Shown piece after piece: positions 8,501 to 15,572 of a stretch of 64,000 nt of DNA. The notes under the pieces were generated by a model. It was not told where the DNA came from and did no database searches. It was given only the letters and a program-made list of their open reading frames with translations. The stretch is from an uncultured Acidimicrobiales bacterium (GTDB lineage Bacteria > Actinomycetota > Acidimicrobiia > Acidimicrobiales > SHLQ01). Within the stretch, counting starts at the first letter, position 1; each line of letters starts with the position of its first letter. The stretch is taken from contig CALHTB010000008.1 of NCBI GenBank assembly GCA_938038785.1, positions 1 through 64,000 of the forward strand, in the 5' to 3' direction. A program made the translations under genes and the position numbers.

Positions 8501-9494
8501 CAGATGCTTGCATCGCTATGGCGTCGCCCATTTTGACTAGGCCGGGGAAGTGGCGCATGGCGATGATGCCGTCGATGGTCGCTGGTACGTCGATGGGTGG
8601 GGCGCCGAGCTTCACGGTGTTGTAGATCCGGGCGACCGCTTGGCCCTTGGCGACCTCATCGCCGAGCTCGACCAGCCATTCGATGAGGCCCTCTTCGTCG
8701 CTGATGAGGTAGGCGTCGTCTTCGGGAATATCGAGCACGACCGAGGTGGACGGCGTCGGGTCGCCAGCGAGGGCTCCCCAGTGCTGCAACACGTTTCGCA
8801 CGCCGTCGAGGGTGATTTTGGTCGACGACGGCCGGGTGGTACCGCCGCCGGCGATCTCGGTGCTGAGAAACGGCGTGCCCGAGTCTTCGACTACCGCATC
8901 CCACATGCCCAACATGTCGAGCTCGACCAGCTTGGTGACGTACGGCGCCCCGAAGGCCAAGGCGGCTTCCCAGTTGCGAGCTTCGTCGGCCTTGTTGTCC
9001 ATCACATGTGATGCGGCCATCGGAAGGAACTCGAGAGTCTTGCCGCCATCGTGAATATCGAGAACCGCGTCAGCGATCGGCAGCAAGTATCGGGTCAGGT
9101 AATCGGCGATCTTCTGGGTCACGCCACCGGTAGGGGAGCCGGGGAACACCCGGTTGAGGTTGGCACCGTCGATGGGTGAGTTGCGGGCGGCGCTGGTGAA
9201 CGCCGGATGGTTCATGTACGGGACGGCAATGATGCGGCCGGTGACCTCAGAGATGTTGAGGGAGTTCATGAGCTTTGTTAGTGCCAGCGGCCCGTGGTAT
9301 TCGTCGCCATGGTTCCCGCCGGTCAACAGCACCGTTGGCCCGTCGCCGTTCACCGCAACAGAAATCGGAATCATGATGGCCCCATAGGCCGAGTCGTCGC
9401 GGCTATGCGGAAGGTGCAAATGCCCGTGGGTGATGCCCGGTGCGTCCAGGGCAATGGTCGGGCTGATCGGCGATGCCGGAAGCTGGGTGCTCAT
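8493..9494 (-). CDS. eutE: N-acetyl-diaminobutyrate deacetylase (EutE/DoeB family)
   Basis: The 333-residue protein is a succinylglutamate desuccinylase/aspartoacylase-type zinc amidohydrolase. It starts SPISPTIALDAPGITHGHLH and keeps the blocks SRDDSAYGAIMIPI, LLTGGNHGDEYHGP (His and Glu zinc ligands), SPIDGANLNRVFPG, GVTQKIADYLTR and VLDIHDGGKTL (third zinc ligand). The order and spacing match DoeB/EutE, which removes the acetyl group from N2-acetyl-L-2,4-diaminobutyrate made by ectoine hydrolase. It faces eutD tail to tail, unlike the usual co-directional arrangement. ATG at 9494 is 50 bp from the divergent PLP gene start, so the two share a short promoter region. The rest of the pathway is not seen nearby. 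Confidence 0.85.
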   Translation of the reverse strand: MSTQLPASPISPTIALDAPGITHGHLHLPHSRDDSAYGAIMIPISVAVNGDGPTVLLTGGNHGDEYHGPLALTKLMNSLNISEVTGRIIAVPYMNHPAFTSAARNSPIDGANLNRVFPGSPTGGVTQKIADYLTRYLLPIADAVLDIHDGGKTLEFLPMAASHVMDNKADEARNWEAALAFGAPYVTKLVELDMLGMWDAVVEDSGTPFLSTEIAGGGTTRPSSTKITLDGVRNVLQHWGALAGDPTPSTSVVLDIPEDDAYLISDEEGLIEWLVELGDEVAKGQAVARIYNTVKLGAPPIDVPATIDGIIAMRHFPGLVKMGDAIAMQASAR

Positions 9495-9544
9495 GGCCCG
9501 GCAGCGTAGTGTGTGGCCGTTCCGCAATGCCAAGGAGAACGACC

Positions 9545-10735
9545 ATGCCAAACGAAGAGACATCCGCACGCGGGGTTGCGTCCCAATCGGTCTGGGGCGG
9601 CGAAGATCGCTACCTACTCGACCGGGCAACACAGGTGCCGGTCGTTCACAGCGTCGCGTTTGGCTACCCCGATTTCGACGAATGGTACGACGTTGCCACC
9701 GGCAAGGCCGAGGGCCACATCTACGGACGGAACACGAACCCCACCGTTGCCGTGTTCGAAGAGAAGGTTCGGGTGCTCGAAGGTGGCGAGGCGGCAACCT
9801 CGGCGTCTACGGGCATGGCTGCAATCTCGAACATGTTGCACGCGCTGCTGCGCCCGGGAAACAAGGTGGTGTCGGTCAAGGACACCTACGGCGGCACCAG
9901 CTTGTTGTTCACCGAGTTCCTGCCAGCGTTCGGCATCAACTGCGAGCTCATCGACACCACCGACACCGAGGCCATTGAAGCCGCAGTGGCTGCGGGTTGC
10001 GACATGCTGTACCTCGAGACGCCCACCAACCCCACGTTGAAGGTGCTCGACCTGCGCCGCCTCATCAAGGCTGGCCACGATGCTGGCGCAACCGTGGTGG
10101 TTGACAACACCTTCGCAACGCCGGTCAATCAGCTTCCGCTGTCGCTTGGGGCAGACCTCGTGGTCCATTCGGCCACCAAGTTCCTCGGCGGCCATGCGGA
10201 CGCCCTTGGCGGTGTCGTGGTTGGCAATGCCGAGCTCGTCAAGAAGGTGTACCAGTACCGCGAGATCAACGGCGCCACCCTCGACCCAATGGCTGCCTAC
10301 CTGTTGCTGCGGGGCATGAAGACCCTCGAGCTCCGAGTTCGCCGCCAGGCCGAGAACGCAATGGCCGTTGCGACGTTCCTCGAAAGCCACGACCGCATCA
10401 CCAAGGTGAACTACCCAGGCCTCGCCTCACATGATCAACACGAGATCGCTGCTTCCCAGATGACGGGCTTTGGCGGCATGCTCAGCTTTGCGATCGACGG
10501 TGGGCTGGACGCGGTCAAGGCGTTCCTGCCGCACTTGCAGATGGCGCACCGGGCAGCGAACCTCGGTGCGGTCGAAACAACCGTTGGGCCGCCAGCTACC
10601 ACAAGCCACGTTGAATGCACCCCAGAAGAGCGGGCGGCATTCGGAATCCCCGAAGGCCTCGTCCGCTACTCAGCGGGCATCGAAGACATCGCCGACCTCC
10701 TCGCCGACCTCGAACAGGCCTTGGCCAAGGATTAG
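9545..10735 (+). CDS. Cys/Met metabolism PLP enzyme (cystathionine gamma-synthase/lyase or O-succinylhomoserine sulfhydrylase type)
   Basis: A 396-residue fold-type I PLP enzyme. The substrate-side block IYGRNTNPTVAVFEEKV, the pocket ASTGMAAISN, the DNTFATPVNQ segment and the PLP lysine in HSATKFLGGHAD (about residue 212) are all present, and the C-terminus has VRYSAGIEDIADLLADLEQAL. These enzymes make or break C-S bonds in cysteine and methionine metabolism; the exact reaction cannot be read from sequence alone. The ATG at 9545 has AGGAG at 9532-9536. It lies divergent from eutE. A strong hairpin at 10760-10816 probably ends its transcript. Confidence 0.88.
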   Translation: MPNEETSARGVASQSVWGGEDRYLLDRATQVPVVHSVAFGYPDFDEWYDVATGKAEGHIYGRNTNPTVAVFEEKVRVLEGGEAATSASTGMAAISNMLHALLRPGNKVVSVKDTYGGTSLLFTEFLPAFGINCELIDTTDTEAIEAAVAAGCDMLYLETPTNPTLKVLDLRRLIKAGHDAGATVVVDNTFATPVNQLPLSLGADLVVHSATKFLGGHADALGGVVVGNAELVKKVYQYREINGATLDPMAAYLLLRGMKTLELRVRRQAENAMAVATFLESHDRITKVNYPGLASHDQHEIAASQMTGFGGMLSFAIDGGLDAVKAFLPHLQMAHRAANLGAVETTVGPPATTSHVECTPEERAAFGIPEGLVRYSAGIEDIADLLADLEQALAKD

Positions 10736-10759
10736 TTGAGCCTTGACCACTTGGTGAGA

Positions 10760-10816
10760 CGAGAATCTAGAGGCTGTGGCCTACGTCCTGCGTGGGCTAC
10801 AGCCTCTAGATTCTCG
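10760..10816. terminator. Long bidirectional hairpin between convergent genes
   Basis: A near-perfect inverted repeat of 18 bp (CGAGAATCTAGAGGCTGT and its complement) encloses a second short stem CCTACG/CGTGGG around a TCCTG loop. It sits between the stops of the PLP lyase (plus) and the aquaporin (minus), so it can terminate both. There is no strong T run on either side. Confidence 0.7.
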
Positions 10817-10832
10817 CACGGGCGTTGAAGTG

Positions 10833-11513
10833 CTAGTCGGGGTAGATCACCTTGATGATGGCTACGCCGACGACGGTGGCTACGAGTTGTGCGCCGATGA
10901 ATGCGGGTGCTGATGCTGGTTCGATCCCGGCGAAGGTGTCGCTGAAGGTTCGGGCGATCGTGACGGCGGGGTTCGCAAAGCTGGTCGACGACGTGAAGTA
11001 GTAGGCGCCTGCGATGTAGCCGCCCACCGAGAATGCAGCGAGTGTCGACTTGCCCGAGCGCACCACGCCGTAGATGACGAGCAAGAGGCCAATGGTGGCT
11101 ATGCCTTCGGCGAACACGAGATTGCCCGACGAACGATCTTTGGTCGACCAGTTGATCGCCGACAGGTCGAACATCAGGTTGGCGACGATTACGCCAACGA
11201 TGCCACCGACGATCTGGACGACGATGTACAGGCCGGCCGTCTTGTTATCGATGCCGCCGAGGAGCCGGTCGGCAATGGTGACCGCCGGGTTGAAGTGCGC
11301 TCCCGATGCGGGGCCGAGGGCCAAGATCAGCGCCACCAGTACGCCCGCTGTCGCCACGGCGTTCTGGAACAGCTGCAGCCCGACGTCTTCGGACAGGTTC
11401 TCGGCCATAATGCCCGAGCCAACCACACCCGCAAGCAGGAACGCGGTGCCAACGAACTCGGCGGTGAGCTTGGAGGCCAGGCTCGGCCCAGCACTCTCAG
11501 GTTGTTCGCTCAT
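10833..11513 (-). CDS. MIP-family channel (aquaglyceroporin, AqpS-like by context)
   Basis: A 226-residue membrane protein with six hydrophobic helices and both channel-forming boxes: HFNPAVTIAD near residue 78 and FANPAVTIARTFS near residue 182, with the selectivity-filter Arg after the second NPA. MIP proteins conduct water, glycerol or metalloids. Its ATG overlaps the end of the arsenate reductase gene by 4 bp, and in several bacteria such a pair lets arsenite made by ArsC leave through the channel (AqpS in Sinorhizobium). That function is inferred from the pairing. No ArsB/Acr3 pump or ArsR regulator is seen in the window. Confidence 0.85.
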   Translation of the reverse strand: MSEQPESAGPSLASKLTAEFVGTAFLLAGVVGSGIMAENLSEDVGLQLFQNAVATAGVLVALILALGPASGAHFNPAVTIADRLLGGIDNKTAGLYIVVQIVGGIVGVIVANLMFDLSAINWSTKDRSSGNLVFAEGIATIGLLLVIYGVVRSGKSTLAAFSVGGYIAGAYYFTSSTSFANPAVTIARTFSDTFAGIEPASAPAFIGAQLVATVVGVAIIKVIYPD

Positions 11514-11935
11514 ACGGTCTCGATGCCCAAGCTCGCAATGAGCTCGTCGACGTGGGTGCGGATCTGGTCGCGCACCTCCCGCACGAGTTCGATGCCTTGG
11601 CCTGCCGGGTCGGTGAGTTCCCAGTCCTCGTACCGTTTGCCTGGGTAGACGGGGCAGGTGTCGCCGCAGCCCATGCTGATGATGGCGTCGGCGGCCCTGA
11701 CGGCGCTATCGGTCCACTTCTTGGGCTGTTCGGCGGAGATATCGATACCCACCTCGTGCATGGCCTCGACCGCCTGCGGGTTCACGTCATCGCTTGGGTT
11801 CGAGCCGCCCGAATACACGTCGACCCTGTCGCCAGCGAGGTGACGCAGCCAGCCCGCTGCCATCTGCGACCGACCCGCGTTATGCCCACACAGGAACAGC
11901 ACGGCGGGTCTTGTCGGAGCCGGGGGAGTTGTCAC
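11510..11935 (-). CDS. arsC: Arsenate reductase, low-molecular-weight phosphatase type
   Basis: A 141-residue protein with the CX5RS phosphate-binding loop in VLFLCGHNAGRSQMAA near residue 16 and the blocks YSGGSNPSDDVNPQAVEAMHE, ISMGCGDTCPVYPGK (extra cysteine typical of the thioredoxin-coupled ArsC class) and DWELTDPAGQ. It reduces arsenate to arsenite. GTG at 11935 was chosen because a TACATT box (11943-11948 on the minus strand) ends 7 nt before it, a leaderless arrangement; an ATG at 11989 would add 18 unlike residues. It is co-transcribed with the aquaporin gene, which it overlaps. Confidence 0.87.
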   Translation of the reverse strand: MTTPPAPTRPAVLFLCGHNAGRSQMAAGWLRHLAGDRVDVYSGGSNPSDDVNPQAVEAMHEVGIDISAEQPKKWTDSAVRAADAIISMGCGDTCPVYPGKRYEDWELTDPAGQGIELVREVRDQIRTHVDELIASLGIETV

Positions 11936-11942
11936 AGAAGAA

Positions 11943-11948
11943 AATGTA
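11943..11948 (-). promoter_or_regulatory. Putative -10 box (TACATT) of leaderless arsC
   Basis: On the minus strand TACATT is followed by 7 nt and then the GTG start of arsC. This matches the TAnnnT-plus-short-spacer pattern of leaderless actinobacterial transcripts seen at several other starts in the window. No clear -35 box is visible. Confidence 0.45.
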
Positions 11949-12014
11949 GGCAGGTTGAGGTCAATTGGCCCACTACGGCAGGTGAACATTGGTTTACACG
12001 ATCGTTGTGTAGCA

Positions 12015-12052
12015 AGCGGTGTACTCCGGGTCTGACCCCGGGGTACACCGCT
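12015..12052. repeat. Palindromic hairpin with GGGTCTGACCCC core, copy 1
   Basis: The segment starts AGCGGTGTACTCCGGG and ends CCCCGGGGTACACCGCT, forming a stem of about 17 bp around TCTGA. The core GGGTCTGACCCCGG plus GTACAC recurs at 14641-14681, and an inverted GGGGTCAGACC lies at about 12068-12078. This looks like a small dispersed palindromic repeat. Between arsC and the EEP gene it has no coding role that I can see. Confidence 0.6.
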
Positions 12053-12096
12053 AGGTGAGGTCGGGCTGGGGTCAGACCTCGGACTTGACCTGTCGG

Positions 12097-12150
12097 CCGC
12101 AAGATGTCATAAGACCGCAAGATGTTATAAGACCGCAAGATGTCATAAGA
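12097..12150. repeat. 18-bp tandem repeat, three copies plus a decayed fourth
   Basis: The unit CCGCAAGATGTCATAAGA occurs at 12097-12114, 12115-12132 (one change, GTT for GTC) and 12133-12150, followed by a degenerate copy starting CCGTAAGAC at 12151. It sits about 40 bp before the -10 box of the EEP gene and 160 bp upstream of arsC. It may bind a regulator or be a neutral minisatellite; the sequence does not decide. Confidence 0.75.
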
Positions 12151-12190
12151 CCGTAAGACAGTGCTTAGACGAGCTTTCGGGCAATGTGCG

Positions 12191-12196
12191 TACGTT
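12191..12196 (+). promoter_or_regulatory. Putative -10 box (TACGTT) of leaderless EEP gene
   Basis: TACGTT is followed by 8 nt and the ATG at 12205. This favours 12205 over the upstream ATG at 12184, which lies before the box. Confidence 0.45.
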
Positions 12197-12204
12197 TCAG
12201 CGAT

Positions 12205-13209
12205 ATGGCCAAGAGGTTTCGATTCTCCGCACTGAGCTCCTTGCGAGCGGCGATGCTCATCACCGGGTTTCTGATCGGCATCACGCTCAAACTCGATGGG
12301 CGATTTCCGTTCTTTGAGATGGTCAGCAACTTCTGGCCTCAGTTTTTCCTCTATTCGATCCTGATTCTGGTCGCGCTCATGCTGGCCCGACTTTGGCGAG
12401 AGGCGCTGGTCATGGGGGTCTTTGCAATCGTGCTCGGCACCTCTGTCGTGCCGTACCTCACCGCCACCCCCGAACCTCCCGCCGACGGGGATGTGGCGGC
12501 GTCGATCTTGCAATACAACATCTTGTTCTCCAACAACGACGTCGACGCGATAGCCGAGGTGGTCCTCGACGCTGATGCCGACGTCGTCGGGCTTCACGAA
12601 CTCACCGTTGTGCAGTGGGAACTCTTGCAGGTGAGTCTCGGCGATGCGTATCCGCATCAGCTCGCGCTGCCGGGAGGCGAAGGGTCTGGCTATTCGTCTC
12701 GTGGCGGTGGCAAGGCACTGCTCAGCAAGACGCCGCTCACGAACGTGCCGGTCAACTTCGAATTGGAGTTTGACCGCACGTTCATCCCACCACTCGCTGC
12801 AACCACCGAGGTCGATGGCCAGGAAGTGCTTGCCGTAGCGCTGCACCCGAGCCCCTCGCGCACCGGTGCAAAACGCATCCTCGAGCGACAGGACAAGCTC
12901 AGAGTGGTGCGCGAAGTGATCGAGGCCTACGGCGGCCCAGCGATCATCATCACCGACCTCAACATCGCCCCGACATCTCCGAAGTACCACAGCTTCCTCG
13001 AGTCGGTCGGCTGGGATGACCCGCGTCGAAACGTCGGCATCGAGGGCACCTACACCCTGTGGGGAATTCCGACGATGGGCTTGGCGATCGACCACGTCTT
13101 CGTGTCTCCCGACCTCACGGTCTACGACTATCAGGTCGGTCCAACCGGCGGTTCGGACCATCGGTCGCTGGTCGCTACCGTTGGCTGGACGCGGACGCCC
13201 GAGGTCTAG
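12205..13209 (+). CDS. Membrane-anchored endonuclease/exonuclease/phosphatase (EEP) family protein
   Basis: The 334-residue protein has two or three hydrophobic segments in the first 85 residues (AAMLITGFLIGITLKL, FFLYSILILVALMLARL, MGVFAIVLGTSVVPYL), followed by an EEP domain. Domain motifs are ASILQYNIL with ADVVGLHEL (metal-binding Glu region), VALHPSPS, ITDLNIAPTSPKY (the usual GDFN is TDLN here), and GLAIDHVFVSP with GSDHRSLVATV (catalytic Asp-His). The layout resembles YafD-like membrane proteins of unknown substrate, with the catalytic domain probably outside the membrane. Start 12205 is supported by a TACGTT box 8 nt upstream. The next gene begins 8 bp after its stop. Confidence 0.82.
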   Translation: MAKRFRFSALSSLRAAMLITGFLIGITLKLDGRFPFFEMVSNFWPQFFLYSILILVALMLARLWREALVMGVFAIVLGTSVVPYLTATPEPPADGDVAASILQYNILFSNNDVDAIAEVVLDADADVVGLHELTVVQWELLQVSLGDAYPHQLALPGGEGSGYSSRGGGKALLSKTPLTNVPVNFELEFDRTFIPPLAATTEVDGQEVLAVALHPSPSRTGAKRILERQDKLRVVREVIEAYGGPAIIITDLNIAPTSPKYHSFLESVGWDDPRRNVGIEGTYTLWGIPTMGLAIDHVFVSPDLTVYDYQVGPTGGSDHRSLVATVGWTRTPEV

Positions 13210-13217
13210 CCGAGCTG

Positions 13218-14033
13218 GTGGAGTATGCAGCCGAGCCAGTGGGCGCAGCTTCGCCGCGCCGGAATCGGGTCTCGATAGTCGCAATCGTCGTCTGTGCGGC
13301 GCTCCTGGGTGTGTTTCAGCTATTGGGCCCAGTGCCGCGCCCGGTGTCGCTGTACGGCCCACTCGATGCGCCACGAGTGAACGCCTGGCCCGAAATGGAA
13401 ACGGGAGGTGCCTCAAGCCCGGGGTTCCCGTCCGTTTTTCGAACCGACGATTGGGACTACTTCGTCCGGCCATTCCCGGGAGGCGAACTTCAGGTGTCAG
13501 CGAGCCGCGAAGCCTCGGTGAGGATCGTCACCGACGAAGGGACCGTCGCAGTCGAGGCTCCGTTCGATACTTGGGGCGCACCAAGCTTCCTAGCCGCGGC
13601 GGCCCGGTCAGATGGCTCGCTGGTGATGGCCGACTCCGAAGATGTCTGGACGGCGGCACCACCATATGAAAAGTGGGAGCTGGTCGATAGCGCACCCTTC
13701 GGGCTATTCAGATTCGACGTGGGCCCAGAGCGGCTTGTGCGCGACGTCGGATGGTTCGAGATCAGCCCTGACGGCGAAGCCCTCATGTTCCACGAAATAC
13801 ATCGAGGTCGGCTTTGGACGTCCTGGCTCGGAGGCGAATGGGCTCTCGTCGACGTCAGCGCAGTGACCGGAACACTTCAGTTGGGCGACGGTCAGGTGCT
13901 TCTCTCGATCGTGGGTCGCACCGACGACGTCTTGCTGCTCCGCACCTACGACGGGTGGCATGAGGTCGAGTTGCCGCCGCGTGGTAACAACATAGGTGTC
14001 AGTCCGGACCTGCAGGAGACAGATGAGCGTTGA
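13218..14033 (+). CDS. Single-pass membrane protein of unknown function
   Basis: About 271 residues. After a short basic N-terminus (SPRRNR) there is one membrane segment, VSIVAIVVCAALLGVFQLLG, near residues 18-38, so most of the protein would lie outside the membrane. The outer part has several short repeating patterns of the kind found in beta-rich folds (for example DDWDYFVRPFPGGELQ, EKWELVDSAPFG, DGWHEVELPPRG), but I do not recognise the family. The GTG at 13218 is a best guess; longer starts fall inside the EEP gene. Its end overlaps the isochorismatase-like gene by 11 bp, so the two are likely co-translated. Confidence 0.65.
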   Translation: MEYAAEPVGAASPRRNRVSIVAIVVCAALLGVFQLLGPVPRPVSLYGPLDAPRVNAWPEMETGGASSPGFPSVFRTDDWDYFVRPFPGGELQVSASREASVRIVTDEGTVAVEAPFDTWGAPSFLAAAARSDGSLVMADSEDVWTAAPPYEKWELVDSAPFGLFRFDVGPERLVRDVGWFEISPDGEALMFHEIHRGRLWTSWLGGEWALVDVSAVTGTLQLGDGQVLLSIVGRTDDVLLLRTYDGWHEVELPPRGNNIGVSPDLQETDER

Positions 14034-14649
14034 ACAACCCGTACGGGAGTTGATCGAGGGGCAACCGGTGTTGCTGGTCATCGACATTCAAGGCGGCGAA
14101 GGTGCAAGCGAACCCGATGCTCCAGTGACGATCCCCCTCATGGACGGCTACGACGAGCGCCTCAGTTCGGCTCCCAAGCTCATCGCAAAGGCACGAGAGT
14201 GCGACGTGCCGATCATCTTCTTTCAAGAAGCACACCGCCGAAACCTCGTCGACTTCGGACGAGAACTCGACGGCGTCGAAGGCGTGCACCTCCTCGAGGG
14301 GGACCCCGGAACGGCCGTAGATCCAGCGGTCGGCATGCGCGATGATGACTACTTCATCCGGAAGCGTCGGTACTCCTGCTTCTTTGGCACGGAGCTCGAA
14401 ATTCTGCTCAAAGGCCTCAAGGCCGACACACTGATCCTCATCGGTGGCCACACCGACGTGTGCGTTCACTACACCTTCGTCGATGGGCACCAGCACGACT
14501 ACTTCTGCCGGGTCGTCGAGGATTGCGTGGCCGGGTCCAGTCTCGACGCCCACAACGCGTCGTTGAACGCCATGGAGTACCTCCAGACCGGTGCCCGCCG
14601 AACAACCGCCGAAGTACTCGACGCATTCAGCGCCTTATCCCATACGTGA
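14023..14649 (+). CDS. Isochorismatase-like cysteine hydrolase
   Basis: The 208-residue protein has the cysteine hydrolase triad: Asp in VLLVIDIQGGEG, Lys in YFIRKRRYSCFFGTELE, and Cys in LIGGHTDVCVHYTFVDGHQ. The family includes isochorismatase, nicotinamidase, ureidoglycolate/biuret-type amidases and many uncharacterised amidohydrolases. No siderophore or NAD genes are adjacent, so the substrate is open. The ATG at 14023 has CAGGAG at 14012-14017 and lies inside the end of the membrane-protein gene. The stop lies within a hairpin repeat (14641-14681). Confidence 0.85.
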   Translation: MSVEQPVRELIEGQPVLLVIDIQGGEGASEPDAPVTIPLMDGYDERLSSAPKLIAKARECDVPIIFFQEAHRRNLVDFGRELDGVEGVHLLEGDPGTAVDPAVGMRDDDYFIRKRRYSCFFGTELEILLKGLKADTLILIGGHTDVCVHYTFVDGHQHDYFCRVVEDCVAGSSLDAHNASLNAMEYLQTGARRTTAEVLDAFSALSHT

Positions 14650-14681
14650 ACTCGGGGGTCTGACCCCGGAGTACACGTATG
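14641..14681. repeat. Palindromic hairpin with GGGTCTGACCCC core, copy 2
   Basis: CATACGTG at the left pairs with CACGTATG at the right, and the GGGGTC/GACCCC core pairs in the middle. It shares the GGGTCTGACCCCGG-GTACAC core with the 12015-12052 element. It overlaps the stop of the isochorismatase-like gene and lies just before the convergent haloalkane dehalogenase stop, so it may end both transcripts. Confidence 0.65.
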
Positions 14682-14694
14682 GAGCCAGGTGGGC

Positions 14695-15558
14695 TTAGCT
14701 GAGCCAGCTTGCGAGGGCCTCGCCGATGGCGTCTGCGCTGTCTTCCTGGATGAAGTGAATTCCCGGCACGGTTACTTCGGTCTGGTTGGGCCAGGTGCGG
14801 CAGAACTCGCGCTGCGGGCCGGTGAGGATGATGCCCGGGTCAGCGTTCACGAAGAGCTTCGGAAGTTCGGAGGTTGACAGCCAGTCGGCGTATGACTGCA
14901 CGATTTCGACCACGTCGGCGGGTTCGCCGTCGATGGGAATTTGGCGAGGCCAGGTGAGGGTGGGGCGCCGATCGGCCGGGTCGGCGAACGGGCGCCGGTA
15001 TTCGTTCATTTCCTCGTCGCTGAGCTTGCGAATGATCGACGACGGCAAGATGGCCTCGACAAACAGGTTCTTGGTCATCACGATTTCTTCGCCAGCTTCG
15101 GTGCGCATGTTCTGGAAAATCCCACGGGCGGACTCGGGCCATTCGTCCCACGTCACCGGGCGAACAATCGCCTCCATGTAGCAAATGCCCCCAACGCGGT
15201 CCTGATGGCGGTTGGCCCAATCGAAGCCAAGCGCCGAACCCCAGTCGTGGATCACAAAGGTGATGTTGTCGCCCAGGTCGAGCTGATCGAGCAACCCATC
15301 GAGGTACTCACGGTGCTCGACAAAGCTGTACGAATCGACACCAGGGTCATCGAGCTTGTCCGAGTCACCCTGACCAATAAGGTCGGGCACGACGCATCGG
15401 TGAGTCCCTGACACGTAGGGCACGATGTCACGCCACAGGTACGACGAGGTCGGGTTGCCGTGAAGGAACACGACCGCGTCGCCTTCACCAACATCGTGGT
15501 AGGCCATCTGCTTGCCGTTGACGGACAGATATTGCTTGCTCAGCGGTTCGATGCTCAT
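14695..15558 (-). CDS. Haloalkane dehalogenase, LinB/DhaA-like (HLD-II)
   Basis: The 287-residue alpha/beta hydrolase has the complete HLD-II pentad: Asn35 in FLHGNPTSSYLWR (halide-binding), nucleophile Asp105 and halide-binding Trp106 in VIHDWGSALGFDWA, acid Glu129 in ICYMEAIV, and base His268 in PGIHFIQEDS. Blocks such as RRPTLTWPRQIPIDGEPADV and REFCRTWPNQTEVTVPG are the same order as in LinB. It should hydrolyse haloalkanes to alcohol plus halide. It is the last gene of a minus-strand operon with a PhyH oxygenase (14 bp gap) and a class III CoA-transferase, which suggests a catabolic unit. The natural substrate is unknown. Confidence 0.92.
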   Translation of the reverse strand: MSIEPLSKQYLSVNGKQMAYHDVGEGDAVVFLHGNPTSSYLWRDIVPYVSGTHRCVVPDLIGQGDSDKLDDPGVDSYSFVEHREYLDGLLDQLDLGDNITFVIHDWGSALGFDWANRHQDRVGGICYMEAIVRPVTWDEWPESARGIFQNMRTEAGEEIVMTKNLFVEAILPSSIIRKLSDEEMNEYRRPFADPADRRPTLTWPRQIPIDGEPADVVEIVQSYADWLSTSELPKLFVNADPGIILTGPQREFCRTWPNQTEVTVPGIHFIQEDSADAIGEALASWLS

Positions 15559-15572
15559 GGGCCGATTCTTGC

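Noticed and set aside
11936-13473. Long minus-strand open frame of about 513 codons over the EEP gene
   Set aside because: It is Arg/Pro-rich with no domain, runs through the 18-bp repeat as LRSYDI-type repeats, and mirrors a clear EEP gene on the plus strand.
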